The notes under the pieces were generated by a model, which did not search any database, was not told the DNA's origin, and saw nothing but the letters and a program-made list of their open reading frames with translations. A stretch of DNA of 64,000 nucleotides from Pyronema omphalodes (lineage: Eukaryota; Ascomycota; Pezizomycetes; Pezizales; Pyronemataceae). Below are positions 8,520-22,055 of this stretch, piece after piece (positions within the stretch are counted from its first letter, which is position 1; each line of letters begins with the position of its first letter). A program made the position numbers and the translations under genes. Where the stretch lies: positions 1,426,001 through 1,490,000 of the forward strand of contig JAJJXM010000004.1 in NCBI GenBank assembly GCA_024516155.1. Reading direction: 5' to 3'.

Positions 8520-11500
8520 AAGCTCTTCTACACAAAGCTTTTCGTTTCTAGAAATACAAATACCCCACATCCTTCTCTGTTCAAATTAATCTATGAAATC
8601 ACTATTAAAATTTGCATACACCACAACACATATCATGGCCAGAATAATCATATTGACTAATTCAATCGACCATTGGTAATGATACTATTCTGAAAACTAT
8701 GTCACGCTCCGGAATAAAGAAAAACATTATCCCTCCCAGAGGATACGCTAGGATATCTAAATTAGTCGCACATATATACCTGAAAATCTCATCTTATAAC
8801 ATAAATCTGGATAAGTGTTATTAGACCTTGGTTCAGGCCCGAGGAAGAAATCCACGAACCTCAACATATTTCAGCGACACAGGAGGAGCCTGAGGTTTTC
8901 TCGAAGAGTTGAACAAGCATCGAAGAGAGCAAGAGTCAAAGCCTTTCAGCAATAAAACTATGAAGTGGCAAAAATGGACCCGGAACATAGCCTCTCTATG
9001 ATGCAAATCCTGTTTACTGTCTGGAGTACTCTGCAGACTACACTGGAGCATTGATTCGATATCTTCAGATGGTGAGTGATTTTGGGTATAGATTATGCTT
9101 ATGCAACATTATGTCGTATGATATAGACTACAATGTTCATTTTCTTTACTTTCCTAATCGAAAAATATTGTAAATTGGCTCCATCGCCTTTTTGGAATTT
9201 CACTGTATATGTTCATATGCATACACTTGTGTTAGAAGTGGTTGATGAAGTTATGGATACCATCGGAGCCAGTTTGGGTGGGTTTTGGATGGATTGTAGG
9301 ATATTAGGGAAAGATCCGATGGCGGGATAGGTTAATATATTACAGGTGGAATTTATTAAGGATGGTTTTGGCTACCAATGGTATGAACTACGAACATAAT
9401 GGACTATTGAGAGTATACGCTACGAATGTGTATATAACTGTACATAGTAAACAAATAATGACGTTTATTACAACACATATCTCATTTCTTACCGCTTATG
9501 ACGATCATATAGCGGTATATAGTTGTACTATAGATTCGATACTGATAAGCTTCAAACCGATGCATCAAGCCTCAACAACATTCAATAACCTTCATGAAAT
9601 GTGAGCAAAGATTGGATCAAGTCTCGGTGGATTTATCGAATATCAAATACCTTTCTGAAGCACTTTCTGAGGAATTCTCGGGATATCCTCGATTATTTCG
9701 CCGAGTTCTCTGGCCAGAACGTTGTTTTCCGGTAAAAAAATCTATAGACTACACTTATTAGATGCCTAATGCCAAGAGCTTCAAAGCATAGTTATATCAT
9801 TTATTTCTGGTCATCTATAAAATATCTGATTATTACCCATCCAGCTAAATAAAAGTCTCGATGACGCAAATGCTGTTTTATAATGAATTAAGAAAATGGA
9901 AATTAGCAATCATAAATCGTGATTTTGTTGAAGTTTCACTTTGTAGCCTATCGAGTGCGTGCTGTAGGAGGACTTGGTCGCGTGGATGTCTTAGCTAGCG
10001 CATGTGTCTTAGCCGACCGATGGTGGCCGCTACTAGCGCGCCCCTCGGAGTCTTGTAGTGATGGAGGTTCTGTCCATGGTGGAATAACACACACGATCAT
10101 CACGCTCCATCTTTTTCTCCCTTCTCCAGTGACTCCTCTGCCGGATTGACTTTCTTCAGATTTATATCACAGTATTCCACCTAGAACTTTATTTGACATT
10201 TTAAAAGCCTATTGAAAACAGAACAGTTTCCATGCTTTGCATCTCCTCAATAGTCGCTAGGTTTGCTGAAGCCTGAATACCATCTTACATGCGTGAAACG
10301 GATTACGGGCGAGGGGTCATGATTGATTCATAAGTCATCACTCGCACTTTATATCGGTTCCAACACGTAAATCACGGCCCTTGATAGATTCCAGAAATCA
10401 GAACTCATTTTCCAATTGTTATCAATTAAAAGCCTTAATAAAACGGTACTCCATACGATGTGGAAGTCCCGGGGTTCATGTATATACCAAATTCAACAGT
10501 TTAGCCCCATGGCCTCATAGCCCCATAGCCTGATAGCCCCATAGCCTCATAGCCTCATAGCCTCATAGCCTCATAGCTCGTAGGTGAAATGATACCACGG
10601 TCTATCATACTCTTTGCGCGTGGCATTCTGCCTGTATTCCCAGAGTACATAACATAACTATATTCACAACAACTACCGTGTTTTTTGATTCCTTGGTTCA
10701 CAGAACCAATAACCATGGTCCGTAGAACAAACAAGATTCAAATAAATCTTGCATACCTACATGAATCCTGCAGATTCCCGGAATAGCGGGGTAGTAGACC
10801 GATTTAGTAGTGATGTTGGTAGCCGTGTTTATGGATTGTGTCTTAGAGTTGGGTTGGTAGATTACCGGGTGTAGATGGTATGTAATGGTGGTTGGTTATG
10901 AGGTGGTGGGGTTTTGTTGAAAGGTCATTCTTGTTAACATTATTGTTGTAACTTATGGATTGGGTTTGCGTACTTTCTGTTCTACGATATTGACGTTTAT
11001 TGGATACATCAGTAAATCCTATAAATTCCAATTGTTTTCCTGGTTATCCCCCTTCACCAGACACATTGATACATCTTTCTTTTTTACAATTATTCCCAGC
11101 CGGCCCTGGTATGGAATGTCGACTGTAATGATGAAGGTGGTACATATCAAATCAAACACTTTGTAAATCTCATTATACTTAGGTTACGAGTTATGATACA
11201 CGAATTTCGGATAGGATATGTAGATACCCGAAGCAGGAAAGCTGCACCTATTATGCAATATTTGACCGAGAAGCTGAGCGCTCCAACACAGCTATAGTTT
11301 TGAAGAAGAGTTTATATTGCAAGAAAATAAGGGTGATCTGTATACGATAATATGTGTTTATTCCGTGATTCTAACCCTGAAGACCGGATTCAAAAGATTG
11401 AAGTTGAAGGACTTGTACTCAAAGCTTTGCTCATGAAGAAGAAACTTCTCATGTACAATTGTATTCTTCTAGCCTCGGCAGAAAAATAAGCTTGTACATA

Positions 11501-11566
11501 TGGCATATGTACCCCGCAAAATCTCAGTACCCGACGGTACGGGATACCGCAAAAGAAAAATATGAA
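8520..11566. other. AT-rich gene-free stretch with possible ORF remnants
   Basis: There are no recognisable genes. The minus-strand frame at 8833-9051, and its extension to about 9090, reads protein-like (it ends KPQAPPVSLKYVEVRGFLPRA) but has no family match and no clear start. A tandem array lies at 10502-10578. Confidence 0.35.
10502..10578. repeat. 8-bp tandem repeat (TAGCCTCA/TAGCCCCA)
   Basis: About nine imperfect head-to-tail copies of an 8-bp unit, with CC/CT variation between copies. Low-complexity minisatellite. Confidence 0.8.
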
Positions 11567-11639
11567 AGCCCCACGCGGGGGTCGAACCCGCAACCTTCAG
11601 ATTAAGAGTCTGACGCTCTACCGATTGAGCTAGCGAGGC
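11567..11639 (-). tRNA. tRNA-Lys (CTT)
   Basis: On the minus strand the sequence folds into a full cloverleaf. The acceptor GCCTCGC pairs with GTGGGGC, allowing G-U pairs. The D arm has TAGCTCAATCGGTAGAGC, the anticodon stem-loop CAGACTCTTAATCTG has CTT at positions 34-36, and the T arm is GCGGGTTCGACCCCCGC. There is no intron. A T-run follows the 3' end within about 10 bases, as expected for pol III termination. The encoded discriminator base is T, which is unusual for tRNA-Lys. Confidence 0.93.
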
Positions 11640-13363
11640 GCTTTCATGTATGTTTAGCATATGTGCACAATACAATTATAATTATTTATTTACACACAGT
11701 ACATCCTGCAGCATGGCCGAGGGTATGAATGTAGTTATACCCAGCGTAACCAAAATGCCATCCCGGTACCTGAACTAGCGTTGCTACATAGCAGCCAAAC
11801 CACCCAACCTTCCCCAAGACCAGACACCAAAAACGCGTTCTTACCTGCAGCATTACGCTAACTCCATAGCTACATAGCAGCTAATTTATGTACGAGTTTA
11901 AGACGAGACGCGTCGCGTTTTTTTTTTGGTGGATGGTGTTTCGCGGTGATTTTTTGAATATTGCGAGGAATGATTTTCAGGGTCTCATATGTATGGTGTA
12001 TGTATCTGTAAAGAGATCAAAGTGGCTGACATAATACCGTGGTCATCAGGATCGGGAAATAAAAAAAGGAATATCATTTTCTTGCGTATGTTTCCTTTCC
12101 TTCCTCTCGGTATCGGTAATCGGCCTTATGGAAAGGGACTTTGGAAACGAAGAGCAGCGAACCGCGCTCATATCATGAAGATCAGGACCAAGCGAGAACA
12201 CGGAGGATTTATGATGAGTAGATGAGGATAGTTTGTAGTAGGAAAGGTGACGAGAAAAAAGGCGCATGATCCGAGCCCTATGGAGGTCGGTTTTATGGTC
12301 CGAAATATCCGCTATGTAGAAAATGTCAAACGAGCAAAGGTCCTTTGGCACTAAAATTCTGTTTGAAGAAAAAGGCGATGATTAATTATGGCCATAGAGT
12401 AATTTTTCCGATGGTTAAGTAAGGCCATTGGAAAAACAAGCTCGGACTGGTTTTCTATGTGTCAGTGTAGCTATGATTTTGCCGATGAATTTCACCGACT
12501 TTTTTACACCGACGAAAATGTCGTTTGCAGAAAGAAAATTTATCGTAGAGCATCAGACTCTTTGAAGAATTTGGTCGAGCTTTTCAAGGATTACCCCCGT
12601 GTGATTCTCGGTGAGTCGGAGGACAGAGATAAAACACGTGCTGGCTATGCTGCATCCAATGCAGATGGCGCTGTTACCTGTACCTGACCAGCTGTAGTCC
12701 AGCTGTAGCTGCCGAATTCATCGCCATTTTTTTTCGGGAGCCGCGGTTTGTGCATGAGCTTTCAGGCGCAAATCAAAGAGCAAACAGTGACAAGGAGCTT
12801 GATTTTCAAAGGCCAGGTATAATTCACAGGATTGATAGCATCACGAGAAAATAGAGTTCAAAAAAACAGAAGAAGAGATTTCTTTTCCTATCCTATCCTA
12901 TCCTACCCTATCCAATTTTAACATTCGCGCCCTTTTTTCCAATGATCCTTTGTTTTGTCCGAAAAAAAAAAAACTGTAACCAACAACAATCAAAAAAAGA
13001 AAAATCAAAAAACCAAACACAACCAACGACACCATTCTCCGTCTTTCTAGATATTAAAAAAACCGAGAAAATGTAATAATCCCAAGTCTTCAATAAAGAC
13101 TCATTTCAGAAATCAAGAATCAAAAAAAATTCCACAAACGGCAAAAAAAAACCCATACGAAAATATTCAAACCTATACTCCCCAGCACCTCCGATCGTCC
13201 GTCTGTGAACCATCGCCCCATTTTCTTCCCCTTATGATATCTCTACCTCTCCCTCCCTTCTGAATATTTCCTCTGTAAATAATCCAGTTCTTCCCCTCCT
13301 AATCACCAATCTTCCTCCGCCTTGTATCCTCGTACACCAACCACCAATTCAGATAATACCAGC
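11640..13363. other. Intergenic stretch between tRNA-Lys and the 78-aa gene
   Basis: Mostly AT-rich. An open frame at 12457-12687 (+, 76 codons, including RRASDSLKNLVELFKDYPRV) looks protein-like but is unrecognised and unsupported. 12885-12912 holds a short (TATCC)n tract, and 12960-13160 is A-rich. The right end is the presumed 3' UTR of the 78-aa gene. Confidence 0.35.
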
Positions 13364-13600
13364 TTAAATACCACACTCCTGCATATCTCTAATAATAAGT
13401 GCATCATTCGCCCTCTTCACAGCCTCTGCCAAAAGGTTCATATCCCGTCTTAAAGTATCCTCATAGCTTCCCTGGATAGGTGAAGCTATCGGCGCAGGCA
13501 TGGATCCTCTACGGGATAAGGTTGTAGGTGTGGGGTTCGGCGGGACTAGACTTGAGTTGTCTTGAGTTTGGAGTGTTGAAGAAGCGGCGGGGGACGACAT
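13364..13600 (-). CDS. Conserved small fungal protein, 78 aa, function unknown
   Basis: An intronless 78-residue protein. I start it at the ATG at 13600 (MSSPAAS...); the open frame continues upstream to 13774 but that extension is low-complexity Pro/Thr and looks like 5' UTR. The N-terminal half is Ser/Pro/Thr-rich. The middle has SRRGSMPAPIASPI, a basic R-R-x-S-type site followed by a Pro-rich stretch. The C-terminus is a predicted amphipathic helix (YEDTLRRDMNLLAEAVKRAN, then DALIIRDMQE). I recall this LSRRGSMPAPI..SYE(E/D)TLRRDMNLLAEA pattern as a family of short uncharacterised proteins in filamentous ascomycetes. The RRxS motif suggests possible kinase control, which is inference. Confidence 0.65.
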   Translation of the reverse strand: MSSPAASSTLQTQDNSSLVPPNPTPTTLSRRGSMPAPIASPIQGSYEDTLRRDMNLLAEAVKRANDALIIRDMQECGI

Positions 13601-16308
13601 GTTGAAGTTTGTTGGAACGAAGGAAGGAGGATGAGGAGTGGGTTGAGTTTGTGAAGTTGTATAAGCGAGCGTGGTGGTAGTAGCGGTGGTGGTTGGCTGC
13701 GGAGGTGAAGGCGTGAGGTAAAGGTGTAAAGTATTAAGCTGTGAAAGAAAGAACGGGAGATAATCGCAGAACAAAGCAAACGGTAACCGACGGGAGCGTG
13801 GATTGCGCGGCGGAGATAGCGTGGTAGATATTGATAGCGCGGGATTTGTGTCTAGGCCTTATGAAGCTTCCGATAGCTTTGTTCGAATGCCTTAGACTAC
13901 AAGGTTTGTTAAGAAGAAAAAAAGCAGGCGTCAAGCTGTTGAAACTTTTTTTTGCGTGTTGTTTGTCAAAGATTTTGTCGCAATTCGGAACTGTTTGTTC
14001 GTTTGTTTTGTAAATTCTGCAAAGCTCTCAGGGAAGGGGGGGTATCAGTTGGTATTTGTACTTCTTGTTTGTCCCGTCACTCCCCATCTTCATAATCCCC
14101 CACTCCCGTTGCAACAGTACCTAATTATTCCCTTTCTTCGTTCAATCAATTCTAACTTTTCCCTCACCCACCCCCCGGGGCGTCATACCTTACTACGGTA
14201 TCTATCAATAGTAGTACTATCTAGGCCTTATTCCGCGATTTCTTCGTCCTCCCCGTTACCCAGTTTCACCGAAGTCCTGAAAATAGGGTCCCGTCAGATC
14301 CATATGTAACCGTGGGTATGTCACTGCTCTAAGCTCCAACTTCAATTTCACGGTAGAAACAAAAAGTACCTCATACCTCAACACCAACGTCAACGCGCAC
14401 CCCGGACTTTCCGTGGCTATGGGCGGTGGAACTCTGGGATCCATGGTACGGACTCCGAAAGTCTGAAGCCCCGAGACTCCAAACCTCCACAATTCCAGCT
14501 TCTGATTGCATATAGTGCATTGACTGTACAAAGTAAAGGTATTTCTATGTACGTACCCATCAGTAACTCGCTTCGTGCACCTAACGACCATGATGATGAA
14601 GCTTAAAGCAAGGAGACCAACACCTTCTAGAAGCCCGCCCAAAATGTACCCGCCACCAAAGGGGAAATACACAACTACACAACCACGAGGCTTATGACAG
14701 GCACCAAATAATCCTTATCTCGAAATTCCACAAAACCTTCTGACGTGAAACCCCCCCATCCCCCGTCCCTCCACTGTCAGAAATTTTTTATGGCGTTTTC
14801 TTCACTTTAGAAATCTTCGGGCTTTTTATATTCTGAGGCTTAGCTTCATGATACGTAGAGTAGAGGCAGGCAGGCATCTTTGACTGCACTGGACTGGATA
14901 CCGTCGTCGCTTTGCTTCTTTTGTGAAGCTGAACCAAGCTTCTTCCCCGGGTAAACTCGAGCTTGCTATGCTATGCTATGCTATGCTATGCTATGCTATG
15001 GGTAACTACCAACGCCAGCAACGCCAACAATGGCAACAATATCATCATCCACAATGATCCATATGTAGCATCACCAAAACCTCCTTTAAGCATGCATTCA
15101 CTACCCACTCTTCCCTTAGCTAACTCATCACCAAACTCCACCAACCACAATCAAACCTCAAAAGCCAGTACCCAACACCACTGTACTTCCCTCGACATAT
15201 TCCACATCCCAACCATAACTTCCAGAAGCCTTCCTAATCTGTGATATAAGCTCGGTCCTGATTATTTTATTTATTTATTTGTTTGAGAATAATGATGTAA
15301 TGATGAAATAATGTAATCCAATACAATCCAATCTCACCACATCATATCATATCATATCATCGTTTCATCAAATCCAAATCCAAATCCGTATCCACATAAT
15401 CGTAATTTTCGTTTTCGTTTTCGTTTTTCAGTTCCCATAAAACAAAAAAATTTGCATAAACCCACAAACAAAAATATCAACAAAAAAGTTCATTTATTTC
15501 TCACCAACTAGGCAATACTTTTTTTTTTGGCATTAACTTTCAGTAAGATCAAAGAAACCCATCAGTCAACTAATCAACCATAATCCACATCCCCATACAT
15601 ATGTAGACAGACAGCATCTCCCATCCGCTTCAAAGTTCAAACCACCGAGACCGATCCAGGCATTACAGTAATCACTACGTATAATCAACAACCAACAACC
15701 AACAACCTGACAAACAGTAAAACTACACAATAACAAAAACAACAATTCAGGATATTTTTTCAATAAGTTTCGGGACTAACCACAATCAAATGCACATGAT
15801 TTTTGACTTTAGAAACGAAGAGTAGATTTAAGAAGGTATATGTCATGAGCCCTGATTTCGATATAGTTGAAGGAAAGAAAAAAAGGTATGAGACGAAAAA
15901 AAAAAACGCAACACATTTGGTAAGTAAAAAAAAAAAAACAGCAAAAAACGCACACGATAAAGTAACGGAGTAAAAAAAAAACACGAGAAGCTTTCGGGGT
16001 AGATATATAAAACCAATCTTAAATAAAAAAAAACAGGCGTGTTATATATCCTTAACTAATTGAGGCCGTACTATGGTTATTTGTAGATGGAAGACAAGAG
16101 AGAGATTTCCTCCGGATGGGGCATAAGCAGTCAAAAGATACCAAGTTAACGTACAAACGCAACACCAAAATCACACCAAACGGAATGATATAGAAAAAGG
16201 AAAACTCAAACTTCGGGATTTGACGAGGCTTGCAAAGGTGGAAGAGTGGTATTTAAGGAAAAAAGACAACAAAAAGCATTGGTCGCATTGGGTATTTGCA
16301 TCCACGCA
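13601..16308. other. Gene-free stretch upstream of the 78-aa gene and downstream of G-alpha
   Basis: The left part is the presumed promoter and 5' UTR of the 78-aa gene. At 14300-14450 both strands have protein-like frames (plus: SSNFNFTVETKSTSYLNTN), but no start, splice frame or family match convinces me. A (CTATG)7 array lies at 14966-15000. A-rich and T-rich tracts fill 15240-16260, the presumed 3' UTR side of G-alpha. Confidence 0.35.
14966..15000. repeat. Microsatellite (CTATG)7
   Basis: Seven perfect copies of a 5-bp unit. The same unit forms another array at 44105-44163. Confidence 0.9.
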
Positions 16309-17571
16309 TTATATTAGACCACACTGTCGGAGGTTCTCTTGTATAATAATGTCTAAAAAATGTCAGCCGGGCTCGTAGTAAGAAAGATACGGGAGCACAA
16401 ACCATTCACTGCCGCCATGACGAATCTGATCTGTGTGGTATCCGTTGCACATGTGAAGTGAGTGTAGATCTGCTTGGTTTCTGACTGGTTCAGTGACACG
16501 AATCTGTTAAGAATGTAGTCACAAGCAGCAGTGTAGTCGTCACCACCTATTTCTAATTAGCCGTTATCCATTAATATAGAAATCATCCCAACTCACCCTC
16601 GTAATCGGAGAAGTAGTTCTTCATTGGGCTGACGGGCAGCTTCTCTCTGAATCTATCGATCTTGTTCAAGAACAAAATGATACTGGTCTTGACGAACCAT
16701 CGCGAGTTACAGATGGAGTCGAATAGAGTCAACGCCTCCTGCATACGGTTTACAGTCTCATCCTCAAACAACAACTGGTCGTACTCTGAGATAGCAACCA
16801 AGAAGAGAATAGTGGTGACATTCTCGAAACAGTGAATCCACTTCTTTCTCTCGGATCTCTGTCCTCCGACATCGAACATTCTGTAGGTGAGGTCACCGAT
16901 GATGAAAGTTGTCTCAGTGATACCAGTGGTCTTGACACGCGAACGCAAGACATCCTGGTCACTTGGGGTGTAGTCGGGAGCGGCGATACGGTCAATAGAA
17001 TCAAAGTAGCTATCGTTTGTTAGTTTAATTGTCGCGTCAAAATAACACCGATGAAACTTACTATCTTGCTGAGTCGTTCAACTGGTATTCCCTAGACCGT
17101 CCGAAACACTGCTGAACTCCGCGATCCTGCCACAAAGAGCGGATGGCGTTTCCAACCTCCGGGGGAAGAGAGTCTCCCTCAATCTGTGTTGGCTGCATGA
17201 AAATAGTCTGAACGTGATACTCTCCCCGGTTGTCGTCCAAAGGTAACTCCAGCGACTCCATAGCCTCCAAAATAACCCTCATTGATTGAACGGTATTCGA
17301 AAAGATAATCTCCTTAAATGATTCCCTCTCGTCGCGGCTGTATCCGCCCTCGTGAATGAGCTTCATCTGCTTCAAGATAGTAGACTTTCCAGACTCTCCA
17401 GCACCTATCGCGTGTGTTAGAGTTTGTCCGATCAAAGACATCGGGATAATTACCAAGCAAGAGCATCTTGATCTCGTTTCTCTGCATCATTCTGTCCTTC
17501 TTCAAGGTGTTCTCAATTTCCTCGTTCCTCAACTTCCCCTCCTTCTCCTCTGTACTCATTCCGCAACCCAT
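16309..17571 (-). CDS. gna-1: Heterotrimeric G-protein alpha subunit, group I, 5 exons
   Basis: Predicted 353-aa membrane-anchored GTPase coupling receptors to cAMP and MAPK signalling, the orthologue of Neurospora gna-1, Aspergillus fadA and Botrytis bcg1. Exons: 17571-17454, 17404-17062, 17009-16597, 16546-16403, 16352-16309 (1062 nt; all junctions keep phase). The N-terminus [20 protein letters not shown] carries the Gly2 myristoylation and Cys3 palmitoylation signals. G1 is [12 protein letters not shown], split by intron 1. Switch I has the Arg of [10 protein letters not shown]3 is [12 protein letters not shown] with the catalytic Gln, G4 is FLNKIDRF and G5 is TCATDT. The last exon gives [13 protein letters not shown], so the terminal CxxI motif (the pertussis-toxin-type Cys of Gi-like subunits) is present. 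It is full length and looks functional. Confidence 0.97.
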
Positions 17572-18950
17572 GGTGAAGAGTGATTATCGAATTTCTAGAA
17601 ACTCGTTTGTAATTAAGACGGGATTCAGTCCGTAAAAGAAAGTAATTCGCTAGCACAACGAAACGCCGAGGAGCCGATCTCTAATCGCTGCAAGGCGGTG
17701 ATGGGTATGGGGTAATTATTGTTCTGTAAGGGTCAAGTTAGTAAATGTAGCCGGAGATTTTCTCGAGTCGAGGTGAGGAGAAAGCAAGAAGAAGGCAGTG
17801 CAAAGCAAAAAAACTGCAAAGTGGAAAGCAGATTTTCCACCCGGCTAACAGCAAAAACCATGCAATGCGCGATCGACAGGACAATCACGAGAAAGTATTG
17901 TTTATCCTGCCTCTTGTTTGCGCCTCCCGCTTGTGCAGTAAAGCAGTGAGATAGGCAATTCAATGCGCGAATGCGATAAGGGGTAGAGTAGCAGTAGCAG
18001 TGATAACAGCGCGACAACCACAAAATTCAAACTTGCAAACTGACAACTCAAACTCGCAAATCCAAACTCACCTAAATAAAACGCGTGTAGTATCTTCCTC
18101 TCCCGCACCGTGATATTAATGAAGGATTGTGTGGGCGATCGTGGTGTTGGTGTTTCTGTATTACTACGGTGGCGTATGGTTGGTTGGTTTTTTCGAGGGG
18201 GCGTGGTTTTGAGCGGTCTTTGAACTTTGAACGAAGGGAGGTCGGGGTCTGCGACTGGCGGGTAGCGATTGCTCGTCTCTGTGTTCCTCTTGTGGATCGG
18301 TCGGTCTTTTTTCGCTTCAGGTAGCAACACCCCACGAATGCTCAACCCAAATCACGATTAATTCTCGCTCAACTGTCAACTCGGACGGCGGACGGTAGTG
18401 TATGTATGTGAGTGGATGAGTGGTGGTGGTGTGTTGGTGGTGAAAGTAGTGGTTGTGTAGTGTAGGGGGGAAGGAGGCAGGGCAGCAGTAGACGAGACCG
18501 GTCGAGTATGATGGGCGGGAGGCGGGAAAGGGTTGTTGCAATTGGGGGGGGATGGGGGAGGGGAGAGGGCAGAGAAGGTTTCTCTGGTCGAGGACTCTGT
18601 CGGAAAGGCAAGTGTGGAGTTAGTGGAAGTTGGGAGGGAAGGAGGGAGGGAGTGGTATTGTAGCAGTGTGGTACTTTAGGGTTAGGGTGGCAGGAGAGCA
18701 GATGGATGTGGCGAACTGGTATGGGGGTTCGATTGATCGGAGTGGAAATAGATGGCAGTGAACAACGAAGGAATGGCAGTTGACAAGCAGGCTTCAAAAA
18801 AAATCGACGAAGCGAAGGGGGCGTACTCAAAGTGAATAAAAAAAAATATGCACTCGTAAACTCAAAATTGATAAATGATATCCAGCTGAAGAAGGATACT
18901 CAACAACCTACTCTCGGTGATGGCAATCAACACCCTCCGACATTGTGGAT
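17572..18950 (-). promoter_or_regulatory. Upstream region of the G-alpha gene, pyrimidine-rich
   Basis: On the G-alpha coding strand, 18370-18680 is strongly C/T-rich (the + strand shows long G/A runs such as 18543-18570). Such tracts are common in promoters of well-expressed fungal genes. A single ACGCGT occurs at 18081-18086. Open frames here are low-complexity and not believable as genes. Confidence 0.4.
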
Positions 18951-21894
18951 TCTCACTTAGATGATTAATTCAACTCTACTGGGCCTGGCAGAATCCCCCA
19001 TCCCATCCCACCTCGCCTGTCTCTGGAACTGAAATGGAAGGATTTCACGCCTCCCTGCGACTCTGCTCCCTGTCGGTCGTTTAGGGGAACTGCGGTAACG
19101 GGAGTAACACGCTCTTAGCAGCAACCCAACCACAAAGGCAGATGTGATGATTGCAGAAAGGGGCACGATTGGCAGCGGATACACCAAACGACGCAGCCTG
19201 TCTACTAGGGATTACTAGTAACAACACTTGGAAAACCTCCACACAAACTAAAGAGTGAACTTTACGCAAAGCCAAATCGGGGAGTTGCCTACGCTGAAAA
19301 TGTAGATGGCATGCTAGATACAACTCCTGCTAAACAGCATCTAACTGCTAAAAACATGGCTTCTCCATAGTGACGGTGGTGGTAAACCTAGTCTAGCAAT
19401 TCGGGAGAAAGGGGTGATGGTGAAGGATGATAAATAATATGGCGATGTTAACGAGGGCTGGAAGCATCTGTGGGCTTGGTTAAGCTTGATCGATTGTTTC
19501 AATTCGTTTCATCGTTTCGAGGACAAGTCTCCCCAGATCCAACACGCAATCAATTGACCATCGTATTTTCTACAATCAACTACTATATAGTTGAAAACAA
19601 ATCATCATGTCTCTCACTGTGCAAACAGTCGGATCTCAACTCATACATACATATTCATCCTCAGTTCCTTTCCATCAGGATCAAGCAGATATTCCATGCT
19701 CGTTTCAATATAATCCCAAATCGATTCATCCAACTATCCCCTACCTTGTCAGTTTATTCGTTTCCTGCGCACAAGCATAGGAAGAGGTACTCCCGTCGCA
19801 CACACACTCACATTACCGGAGGCCATGTGGATACGATTGAAGTTGGAAGTAGGTGATATCAAGTTAGACTCGCAAATCGCCGCCGGGGGTGGATGGTGGA
19901 CTGTTTCCTTTTTTCCTCGTTAGCTAAATGTAGCCGATACATAAAACCGCTGGGTGAATCTGATGGTTTTAGCATATGGCTTGAGTGTCGTCATGTTATA
20001 GTGTCTTTTCGGCTCTTTTTTTTGGCAAAAAAAAAACGTGGGAATGTGCTGAGTATTAATTAGTATGGGGTCACCGGAGTCCTCGTTTGTTCAATTACAA
20101 TCCTTCATAAGAAGACACAATCAATTCTCCTACTTTTGAACATACCAAAGCTCTGCAAAAACCTGTTGTAAATAGGAATCTCAAAAAAGGGTCTTTTTGG
20201 ACTCGAATCAACTCCCTGCTAACTTCTCAGCCTCCATCTCCGTCGCTTATCAAACACGGTGCGCTAGGGAAACAACTGCACCCTCGATGCAAATTTCGGC
20301 ACCCTTTCATTTCCAATACACTAGGTAAGTTTCCGTGCAAGCGCAATCCCGGAAGAGAGTTGCCATGCGACAAGAGCGCACGATGATCATGGCCGAAACC
20401 ATACCAATACTTCATAGCGCGGTTGTGTGGATATCAAATTTTGGCGTCTTTTCTTAGAATACAGTAACCATATGTATCTTTCTAGCCCCAAAATTGAAAG
20501 TGAAATAATAAACGAGCGAACCCTAACAGGATCCAAGGAATTCGGATCTGAAGAAAGAATGAAAGAAAGAACGAAACACCCTGCTATGTATGTGGAGCTC
20601 AGACATACTCGGTAACTTCCTCCCAACGTCCCAACTTCAAATCCCCTGCCCTGTAGAGTATGTAGGATGTCTCATGATCTCGTGATTTCATGATCTAAAG
20701 TTGTCAATTGTTTCGAAGTGGCACCTGGCGAACCCACCATAAGGGGGATATTCAGGATAATAAGAAAAAGGCCGGCAATAGCTTGATATTTCCGATATCT
20801 TATATTTTAGGTATCAAGTACCCCGAGTGGGGATTGTGTTGAAAGGATATATCCTGTTCGACGGCAGCCAGCATATGTACAAGTGAAGTGATCCATGGTG
20901 CGCCCCTTAACTTGAGACCCTTTCTGTGGAGAAGTGTACGGAAGTGAAATCAGGTAGCAGTTTAGGGAGGCTTATATGAAACCGTGCAGTAGTTGTCACA
21001 TACGAAAATAGTTGATGTGCAGTGCAATGAATGAATTTTGAATTGTCATTGTAATCCGAGGCTTCAAGATTGTTACATTTTTTTTTTCCAATTCCCGGGT
21101 TTCACTCTGTCTGTCAAAAGTAGTTGAAGCGACGGCGCGATAAGATTGAGATGAAATGAGCTCTTACATAGTGCCATCCGTCGTCTACACTAACTTTGTC
21201 GCAGCCCTCGGGATTCACGTACTGTACAACCATCCATCAACTCCCTATATTCATTCATACATACATCCATACACCGCTCTGTCTCTTCCCTCCCCTCCCT
21301 GTACTAGTCCGTCCGGAACCGAAAACGGATTCTGCAACCGCACTGAACATCATTCGCATTGAACCAGATCAGAGCGTACAGGTAGGTAGGTATTCGTTAC
21401 AATCTATAGCACGGCGAACTGCAGGAGGAGGAAGCAAGATCGGAGATAAACCACGACCAAGTAAAAGTAAAAGAAGAAAAAACAAAAAAAACAAAAGAAA
21501 AAAACAAAAAAAGCGCGTTCTTTTCATCACAGAGCCCTAACGTATGTGTATAGTGTAACTCCTTTTTAGATTTTTTTTTTTTTTGATTTTTACCCACAGT
21601 GTCGGATGTTCCCAGATGCTGTAGAGTACATAGCTTTGAGATTATATCCACGCTGGGTCCAGGTCCCCACCCGCCATGAGGAGCACGTACTTTTGACACG
21701 CACTTATGGCACGGTTTCCACGGTTTCCACGAGGCCCCCTCCACCTCCCCACCCAAAAGCCCCTTCCTTCTCCAGACGAGATCAGATATGATATGAATTG
21801 TGTTGCTGTTGGTGTTGGAAAGGAAAAAAAAAACACAAAACGGAATTGCAAATACCAAAACCAACCAGCGGTAACCTACTCCATACATCGACTA

Positions 21895-22055
21895 TGTTTC
21901 GACCATGCTTTTGTCTATGCCTCAACCATACTTCGGCCATGCTCTGTCCATGCTTTGTCCATACCTCAACCATGCTTAGACCATGCTTCGACTATGCTTT
22001 GACTATGTATGCTGCGACTATACTTCGACCATGCTTCGACCATACTTCATCCCAC
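21895..22055. repeat. Degenerate 11-bp minisatellite (CTTCGACCATG-like)
   Basis: About 14 imperfect tandem copies of an 11-bp unit with C/T and G/A variation (CTTCGACTATG, CTTTGTCCATA and similar). The divergence between copies shows an old array. Confidence 0.75.

Noticed and set aside
13601..13774. Upstream extension of the 78-aa protein
   Set aside because: Low-complexity Pro/Thr sequence without the conserved character of the downstream part; treated as 5' UTR.
14256..14672. 138-codon minus ORF
   Set aside because: Competing protein-like reading on the plus strand, no family match and no splice support on either strand.
18674..18686. Telomere-like TTAGGGTTAGGG
   Set aside because: Only two units inside a G-rich promoter tract; similar CCCTAACCC at 30308 is also isolated. 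Not a telomere or clear interstitial array.
18369..18830. 153-codon Pro/Ser-rich minus ORF
   Set aside because: Lies in the pyrimidine-rich promoter tract of G-alpha; no conserved motif.
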